Below are positions 42,155 through 47,667 of a stretch of 47,667 nt of DNA, one piece after another (position 1 is the stretch's first letter; every line of letters begins with the position of its first letter). Where the stretch lies: the NCBI RefSeq assembly GCF_947305955.1, contig NZ_CAMZFB010000017.1:1-47667 (forward strand), written 5' to 3'. This stretch comes from an uncultured Brevundimonas sp. (lineage in GTDB: Bacteria; Pseudomonadota; Alphaproteobacteria; Caulobacterales; Caulobacteraceae). The notes beneath the pieces were generated by a model. The model saw only the letters and a list, made by a program, of their open reading frames with translations, had not been told where the DNA came from and did not search any database. The position numbers and the translations under genes are program-made.

Positions 42155-43576
42155 TCAGGCTTGGTTATCGCGCCATGCCTTTAGGGCATTGAGGGCGCGG
42201 ATGGATTGCAGACGCTTCTTGGCGCGGCCGCGTTCCTTGGGATGGATGCGCTTGCCGTCCTCATCCACCTTGGGGGCTTCCAGAGGCGGAAGCAGGCCGT
42301 AGTTGATGTTCATCGGCTGGAATTTCGAGCCTTCCATGTGGCCGCCGGTGATATGTTCCACCAGTGCGCCGATGGCCGTTTCCGGCGGCGGCGGGGCCAG
42401 TTCCTTACCCAGAGCCTGTGCGGCAGCCAGACGGCCCGTCAGCAGGCCCATGGCGGCACTTTCGACATAGCCCTCGACGCCCGTGACCTGACCGGCAAAG
42501 CGCAGGCGCGGCATGGCCTTCAGGCGCAGTTGCTTGTCCAGCAGTTTGGGGCTGTTCAGATAGGTGTTGCGGTGCAGGCCGCCGAGGCGGGCGAACTGGG
42601 CATTCTCCAGACCCGGGATCATGCGGAAGACCTCGGTCTGTGCGCCGTACTTCATCTTGGTCTGGAAGCCGACCATGTTGAACAGCGTGCCCAGCGCATT
42701 GTCCTGACGCAGTTGGACGATGGCGTGGCACTTCACCGTCGGGTTGCGCGGATTGGTCAGGCCGACGGGCTTCATCGGGCCGTGGCGCAGGGTCTCGCGG
42801 CCACGTTCGGCCATGACCTCGATCGGCAGGCAGCCGTCGAAATAGGGGACGTGTTCCCATTCCTTCGATACCGCGGTCGGGCTGGCCAACAGAGCGTCGA
42901 TGAAGGCGTCGTACTGTTCCTTGTCCATCGGACAGTTGACGTAGGCCGCCGTCTCGCCGCTGGGGCCTTCCTTGTCATAGCGCGACTGGCGCCACGCGAT
43001 GTCGAAATTGATGCTGTCGGCGTGGATGATCGGTGCGATGGCGTCGAAGAAGCTTAGGCCTTCTTCGCCGCCCAGCTTCAGAATCTCGTTGGCCAGCGAT
43101 TCCGACGTCAGGGGGCCGGTGGCCACGATGACATTGTCCCAGTCTTCCGGCGGAATGCCTGCGATCTCTTCGCGCACCACGGTGATGAGCGGATGCTCCA
43201 TCAGGCGCTTGGTCACGTCGGCGGAGAAACCCTCGCGGTCAACGGCCAGCGCGCCGCCTGCCGGAACCTGATGCTCGTGGCCACAGGCCATGATGATCGA
43301 GTTCAGCTCGCGCATTTCCTGATGCAGCAGGCCGACGGCGTTGTATTCCCAATCGTCCGAGCGGAACGAGTTGGAGCAGACCAGCTCGGCAAAACCGGCC
43401 GTCTGGTGCGCGTCGGTACGAATTTTTACGACTTCGCCGTCAGCGGTCGTCTCGTCGCGGCGCATCTCGTGGAGGATGACGGGAACGCCAGCGTTGGCGA
43501 TTTGCCATGCGGCTTCAGAGCCGGCCATGCCGCCGCCGATGACGTGGACAGGGCGAATAGGGGTGTTGGTGGACAT
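42155..43576 (-). CDS. trmFO: Methylenetetrahydrofolate--tRNA-(uracil54-C5)-methyltransferase
   Basis: Folate- and FAD-dependent enzyme that makes 5-methyluridine 54 in tRNA. The 473 residues begin with the FAD-binding [11 protein letters not shown] and contain [29 protein letters not shown], the catalytic region [29 protein letters not shown] and the C-terminal [19 protein letters not shown]. The start ATG 43576 agrees with the family N-terminus. Confidence 0.96.
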   Translation of the reverse strand: MSTNTPIRPVHVIGGGMAGSEAAWQIANAGVPVILHEMRRDETTADGEVVKIRTDAHQTAGFAELVCSNSFRSDDWEYNAVGLLHQEMRELNSIIMACGHEHQVPAGGALAVDREGFSADVTKRLMEHPLITVVREEIAGIPPEDWDNVIVATGPLTSESLANEILKLGGEEGLSFFDAIAPIIHADSINFDIAWRQSRYDKEGPSGETAAYVNCPMDKEQYDAFIDALLASPTAVSKEWEHVPYFDGCLPIEVMAERGRETLRHGPMKPVGLTNPRNPTVKCHAIVQLRQDNALGTLFNMVGFQTKMKYGAQTEVFRMIPGLENAQFARLGGLHRNTYLNSPKLLDKQLRLKAMPRLRFAGQVTGVEGYVESAAMGLLTGRLAAAQALGKELAPPPPETAIGALVEHITGGHMEGSKFQPMNINYGLLPPLEAPKVDEDGKRIHPKERGRAKKRLQSIRALNALKAWRDNQA

Positions 43577-43665
43577 GGGGGCGCTTCTAAACGTCTATGG
43601 CGCCGCTGTCATGTTGGTATCCGTTAGTATAGCGTCGATGGATCACCGAAGGGGCTGGCTATCTT

Positions 43666-44604
43666 ATGCACAAAACTGGTTTCGACCCTGGCGTTGCTGT
43701 TGTCGACGCGATCAACATCGTCCGGCGGCATCCGTGGCGGATGCTGGGCTGGGGGCTGCTGATGTATCTGCCGATGCTGGTCGTCATGCTGGCTTTGGTG
43801 CCCATGTTCGTCGAGATGGCCCAACTGGAAGCCAATGGCGGCGGTGATCCCAGTCCGGCCAGTGCCATTCTTGTGCAGGCTGCTTCCAATCTGGGACAGC
43901 TAGCGCAGTTGGCTATCATCGTGCCTGCCATTGCCGCGCTGGCCTTTATGGTCTGGCAGCGCCCCAGAGCGAAGAAGACGTGGCTGGGCATGCGTTATGG
44001 CATGGATGAGCTTCGCGTTCTGGTTCTGGTCATCGCCTATTACTTCGGCGTGTTTCTGGTGATGTTTGTGGCGATTGTGGCTATCGGCCTGATCAGCGTG
44101 CCTTTGGCTATGGTGTCCAAGCCACTGGGAATCCTTGTCGGAGTGCTCGGGGGACTAGCCGCCTTTGCTGGCTTTGTCTGGGTCGGCATTCGCGCGGTCC
44201 TGATCCTGCCAGCCAGTGTGGACAGTGAAACCTTTGCCTTCGTCGAGGGCTGGAAGGCCAGCAAGGGCCGTTTCTGGCCTCTGTTTGCGGTGGGACTTCT
44301 GTCGTTTTTGGCCTTGGTGGCCTTCTCCATTCTGGCCGTGGTGATCCTCGGGATCATTGTTTTGGTTGTCGCCCTGCCTCTCGGTTTCATGTCAGGGGGC
44401 GACTGGGGTACGGCCAATACCGCCTTGGCGTTTGGGCTGGGCATTCCCGCAGCTATTCTCGGCTTCCTTCTGCTTAGCTTCCTGCAAGCAGTTTCAGTCG
44501 TGATGTATGCTGTGCCGTGGTACTCCGTTTGGGCGCAGATGACTCGCGCTGGGGTCTTGGCTCCCGCCGAAGTCGTGCCGCCCGCAACCGAGATCGAAGC
44601 CTGA
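43666..44604 (+). CDS. Polytopic membrane protein, first of a tandem paralogous pair
   Basis: A 312-residue integral membrane protein with about six hydrophobic segments and no recognisable catalytic motif. The block FVEGWKASKGRFWPL is also found in the next gene (here SFRVTKGRFWPL), with a following glycine/valine-rich segment, so the two arose by duplication. The layout resembles the glycerophosphodiester-phosphodiesterase membrane domain family, of unknown function. It is divergent from trmFO. Confidence 0.8.
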   Translation: MHKTGFDPGVAVVDAINIVRRHPWRMLGWGLLMYLPMLVVMLALVPMFVEMAQLEANGGGDPSPASAILVQAASNLGQLAQLAIIVPAIAALAFMVWQRPRAKKTWLGMRYGMDELRVLVLVIAYYFGVFLVMFVAIVAIGLISVPLAMVSKPLGILVGVLGGLAAFAGFVWVGIRAVLILPASVDSETFAFVEGWKASKGRFWPLFAVGLLSFLALVAFSILAVVILGIIVLVVALPLGFMSGGDWGTANTALAFGLGIPAAILGFLLLSFLQAVSVVMYAVPWYSVWAQMTRAGVLAPAEVVPPATEIEA

Positions 44605-44616
44605 AGGCCAGACTGA

Positions 44617-45480
44617 ATGACTTTTTCGCCTACCGACGCCGCCTTTGAAGGTTTTCGTCTGACGCGCCGCGAGCCGCAGATGATTGTCTCCTTGGGGCTG
44701 CTCTATTTTGTCTTCACCGCGCTGTTCCTCGTCGCGACATACGGTCCGATGAGGGAGGTGATGACCATGGTCACCGCCATGGAAGGCGGTGCCCAACCCG
44801 ACGAAGCCGAGATGATGGCGATGATGTCGGCGTACGGCAAAATCATGGGCATCACCTTTGTGCCGAACCTTATCGTTGGCTCGATCATGCAGGCCGCCAT
44901 TCTGCGCGCCTATTTCCGTCCGGAAGACAAGCGTTACGGCTACATCCGTCTGGGCAAGGATGAAGCCCGCCTGACCATCGTCAACCTGCTGATCACGCTC
45001 ATCGTAGCGGCTGTCTCTATGGTGGGCTTCGGCGTGGTGGGTGTGCTCTTTGGTTTCGGCATGAACGGCTTCCCGATCGTGGCAGTCATCGGCGCCCTGC
45101 TGGTGTTCCCGTTGGTGGCCGCGTTGATCTGGCTGGCGGTGAAGCTGAGCCTGTCGGTGCCGATCAGCTTTACGGAAGGCAAGATCGGCATTGCCGACAG
45201 CTTCCGCGTGACGAAGGGCCGCTTCTGGCCGTTGCTGGGGATGATGATCCTGACGGGTGTGCTGGTGATCGTGGTCAGCATCCTGCTGTCGATCATCACG
45301 ACGCCCCTGACCCTGCTGACGGGCGGTGGCATTGCCGCACTGGCAAACGATACGAACCTGAGCGGGATGCTGATGACAGCCCTGTTTGTGTGGGCCGTAA
45401 CGTCAGCGGTCGCTTATGCCGTCCAGTCGCTGCTGCTCTACACGCCGGTGGCGGCAGCCTGGAAAGCATTCCGCGGCTAA
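44617..45480 (+). CDS. Polytopic membrane protein, second of the pair
   Basis: A 287-residue membrane protein with about six hydrophobic segments, starting 12 bases after its paralogue. The N-terminus (AFEGFRLTRREPQMI) corresponds to AIDAINIVRRHPWRM-like residues in the first gene, and SFRVTKGRFWPLLGMM matches its central block. It carries a methionine-rich acidic loop (PDEAEMMAMMSAYGK) absent from the other. Function unknown; a heteromeric complex is plausible. Confidence 0.8.
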   Translation: MTFSPTDAAFEGFRLTRREPQMIVSLGLLYFVFTALFLVATYGPMREVMTMVTAMEGGAQPDEAEMMAMMSAYGKIMGITFVPNLIVGSIMQAAILRAYFRPEDKRYGYIRLGKDEARLTIVNLLITLIVAAVSMVGFGVVGVLFGFGMNGFPIVAVIGALLVFPLVAALIWLAVKLSLSVPISFTEGKIGIADSFRVTKGRFWPLLGMMILTGVLVIVVSILLSIITTPLTLLTGGGIAALANDTNLSGMLMTALFVWAVTSAVAYAVQSLLLYTPVAAAWKAFRG

Positions 45481-45503
45481 CCTCGTCGGCCCTTGGATAG
45501 AAG

Positions 45504-45535
45504 AAAGGCCGGAGAGCAATCTCTCCGGCCTTTTT
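45504..45535. terminator. Bidirectional terminator before uvrA
   Basis: A perfect 13-bp stem (45504-45516 with 45521-45533), loop CAAT, T-run on the right and A-rich on the left; serves the membrane-protein operon and the convergent uvrA. Confidence 0.9.
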
Positions 45536-47667
45536 CTATGCGGTTTTAGACTTGGGAGCCTTTTCAAGCGCGGCCACGCGGGCCCTGCGGCGTTGCTCGT
45601 GTCGATCCAGTACCTCCTTGAGGTAGCGGCCCGTCCAGCTGTTCTTGTTCTCCGCCACTTCTTCCGGCGTGCCGACGGCAACAATCTCGCCGCCACCGTC
45701 ACCGCCCTCAGGGCCGAAGTCGAGGATGTAGTCGGCCACCTTGATGACATCGAGGTTGTGCTCGATCACCACAATGGTGTTGCCGTGCTCGACCAGCTCC
45801 TGAAGCACTTCCAGAAGTTTGCGGATGTCCTCGAAATGAAGACCGGTCGTCGGCTCGTCGAGGATATATAGCGTCTTGCCCGTTGCGCGGCGTGACAGCT
45901 CCTTGGCCAGTTTCACACGCTGGGCTTCGCCTCCGGACAGGGTTGTCGCGGGCTGGCCAACCTTGACGTAGCCCAACCCCACGCGGGTCAGGGTCAGCAT
46001 CTTGTCGCGGATGGACGGCACCGCATCAAAGAAGCGGGCGGCTTCCTCGACCGTCATCTCGAGAACGTCAGAGATGCTCTTGCCCTTGAACAGGATTTCC
46101 AGCGTCTCGCGGTTGTAGCGTTTGCCCTTGCAGACGTCGCAGGTGACGTAGACGTCCGGGAGGAAGTGCATCTCGATCTTGATGACGCCATCGCCCTGAC
46201 AGGCTTCGCAGCGGCCACCCTTGACGTTGAAGCTGAAACGACCCGGCCCATATCCGCGCGCCTTGGATTCCGGCAGTCCGGCAAACCAGTCGCGGATCGG
46301 GTTGAAGGCCCCCGTATAGGTCGCGGGGTTGGAACGCGGGGTACGGCCAATCGGCGACTGGTCGATATCGATGACCTTGTCGAAGTGGTTCAGGCCCTCG
46401 ATCCGGTCGAACGGCGCAGGTGCCGCCGAGGCATTGTTCAGACGACGCGCCGCCGCCTTGTACAAGGTCTCGATGGTGAAGGTGGACTTACCGCCGCCCG
46501 ACACACCCGTGATGCAGGTGAACAGACCAACGGGGATTTCGCCCGTCACATTCTTCAGGTTGTTGCCGGTCGCGCCGGAGACCTTGAGCATCCGCTTGCG
46601 GTTGACGGGGCGACGGCCATCGACGGGCAGGGCAATCTCGCGCTCGCCGGTCAAATACTGACCTGTGAGGCTCTTGGGGTTGGCCATGATCTCTTCGGGC
46701 GTGCCCTGGGCGCAGACGTGGCCGCCGTGAACACCGGCCCCCGGTCCCATGTCGATGACATAGTCGGCTGACAGCACGGCTTCTTCGTCGTGTTCAACCA
46801 CCAGCACGGAGTTGCCGAGGTCGCGCAGACCCTTCAGGCTCTCCAGCAGGCGGGTGTTATCGCGCTGGTGCAGGCCGATTGACGGTTCGTCCAGCACATA
46901 CAGCACGCCCGTTAGACCCGAACCGATCTGGCTGGCCAAGCGGATGCGCTGGCTCTCGCCGCCCGACAGGGTGCCGGACGAGCGCGACATGTTCAGGTAG
47001 TCGAGGCCGACATTGTTCAGGAACCGCAGCCGGTCCGTGATTTCCTTCAGGATACGACGCGCAATCTCGGCCTGTTTCTCGGTCAGGGTCTCTTCCAGCG
47101 TCGAGAACCACAGGAAGGCCTTGCTGATCGACAGCTCGGAGATGTCGGCGATGTCCTCACCGCCGACCTTAACGGCCAGCGCTTCGGGCTTCAGGCGCTT
47201 GCCTCCACAGGCATCGCACGGCGTTTCCGATTGATAGCGGCCCAGTTCCTCGCGCACCCAGGCGGAATCGGTTTCGCGCCAGCGACGCTCGAGGTTGGGC
47301 AGGATACCCTCGAACGGCTTGGAAACCTCGTACTTCCGGGCATTGTCGTCATAGACGAACTTGATCTTGGTAGTTCCGGTGCCACGCAGGATGACCTTTT
47401 GCGCCTCTTCCGGCAGTTCGCGCCACGCCACATCCATGGAGAAGCCATAGTGGAGCGACAGCGCTTGAAGCGTCTGGGTATAGAGCGGCGACTGGCCCTT
47501 GGCCCAAGGCGCGATGGCCCCATGGTGCAGCGACTTGTCGCGATCCGGCACGACCAGATCGGCATCAAACGCCAGCTTCACACCCAGACCATCACATTTG
47601 GAACAGGCCCCGAACGGATTGTTGAACGAGAAAAGGCGCGGTTCGATCTCGGTGATTGTGAAGCCTG
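45536..47667 (-). CDS. uvrA: UvrABC excision repair ATPase UvrA, 3' part
   Basis: Damage-recognising ATPase of nucleotide excision repair. About 710 codons of the usual 950 or so are present; the 5' end lies beyond the right edge, and the frame is open to the last base. Visible are a zinc-binding CSKCDGLG at the edge, CDACGGKRL, the first signature [12 protein letters not shown], Walker [13 protein letters not shown], the second Walker [10 protein letters not shown], the zinc finger [29 protein letters not shown] (here CEACQGDG and CDVCKGKRY), the second signature [12 protein letters not shown] and [10 protein letters not shown]. The second Walker A has Gly in place of the usual Ser (SGGGKS). 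Confidence 0.97.
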   Translation of the reverse strand, partial: GFTITEIEPRLFSFNNPFGACSKCDGLGVKLAFDADLVVPDRDKSLHHGAIAPWAKGQSPLYTQTLQALSLHYGFSMDVAWRELPEEAQKVILRGTGTTKIKFVYDDNARKYEVSKPFEGILPNLERRWRETDSAWVREELGRYQSETPCDACGGKRLKPEALAVKVGGEDIADISELSISKAFLWFSTLEETLTEKQAEIARRILKEITDRLRFLNNVGLDYLNMSRSSGTLSGGESQRIRLASQIGSGLTGVLYVLDEPSIGLHQRDNTRLLESLKGLRDLGNSVLVVEHDEEAVLSADYVIDMGPGAGVHGGHVCAQGTPEEIMANPKSLTGQYLTGEREIALPVDGRRPVNRKRMLKVSGATGNNLKNVTGEIPVGLFTCITGVSGGGKSTFTIETLYKAAARRLNNASAAPAPFDRIEGLNHFDKVIDIDQSPIGRTPRSNPATYTGAFNPIRDWFAGLPESKARGYGPGRFSFNVKGGRCEACQGDGVIKIEMHFLPDVYVTCDVCKGKRYNRETLEILFKGKSISDVLEMTVEEAARFFDAVPSIRDKMLTLTRVGLGYVKVGQPATTLSGGEAQRVKLAKELSRRATGKTLYILDEPTTGLHFEDIRKLLEVLQELVEHGNTIVVIEHNLDVIKVADYILDFGPEGGDGGGEIVAVGTPEEVAENKNSWTGRYLKEVLDRHEQRRRARVAALEKAPKSKTA

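Overview
This window reads as one contig-sized piece of the core chromosome of an alphaproteobacterium, most likely a member of the Caulobacteraceae (Caulobacter, Brevundimonas or Asticcacaulis; the sequence does not settle the genus). Grounds: the proline-tRNA ligase is the short alphaproteobacterial form, MutL carries its own endonuclease motif, the candidate promoters fit the Caulobacter housekeeping pattern (TTGAC followed by GCNTNATC-like boxes), and a pair of GANTC sites (CcrM methylation sites) lies upstream of a cell-separation gene. Both ends are cut inside genes (proS on the left, uvrA on the right). I see no rRNA or tRNA gene, no insertion sequence, prophage or CRISPR array, and no block that looks foreign. 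The gene density is high, with many 1-8 base overlaps between consecutive genes.

Layout. 1-3.3 kb: proS-lolC-lolD operon (translation, lipoprotein export). 3.3-4.5 kb: rplM-rpsI behind a leader with paired palindromes, a promoter and a hairpin/T-tract. 4.6-7.7 kb: argC facing cobS-dnaJ-like, with bolA divergent. 7.8-13.6 kb: hybrid histidine kinase, MscS channel, threonine aldolase-like enzyme, Atm1-type ABC exporter. 13.6-16.7 kb (minus): a coupled small protein and response regulator, accA, xerD. 16.7-19.4 kb: aroK-aroB-acetyltransferase facing a MliC-like lipoprotein. 19.4-23.4 kb: tadA and rluB with overlapping 5' ends, rsmD, a secreted kelch protein, a DUF2322-like protein. 23.4-27.0 kb: low-molecular-weight phosphatase and MarR regulator, divergent from hmgA-fahA (tyrosine catabolism). 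27.1-31.3 kb: mutL, divergent from a YceI lipoprotein and a cytochrome b561-YceI fusion. 31.4-35.4 kb: serS-surE-pcm-nlpD. 35.5-39.5 kb: yajC-secD-secF, then a short phytoene-synthase-family gene and a small membrane protein. 39.5-42.1 kb: a sulfide/persulfide module (persulfide dioxygenase-like MBL enzyme divergent from a BigR/SqrR-type ArsR regulator, a membrane rhodanese and a TauE-type exporter). 42.1-47.7 kb: trmFO, two tandem paralogous membrane proteins, and uvrA.

Most of the window is housekeeping. No gene cluster stands out as a clearly undescribed system. The observations best worth checking are regulatory or architectural: the rplM leader (twin AT-rich palindromes plus a possible attenuator), the two abutting GANTC sites ahead of nlpD, the YceI / b561-YceI pair with its own repeat-rich promoter, the small protein coupled to a response regulator with an arginine-rich GPDRR tail, the 13-bp perfect inverted repeat after accA, the three operators of the sulfur module, and stacked hairpins ahead of yajC-secDF. 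Several starts (lolD, argC, threonine aldolase, response regulator, yajC) appear to be TTG.
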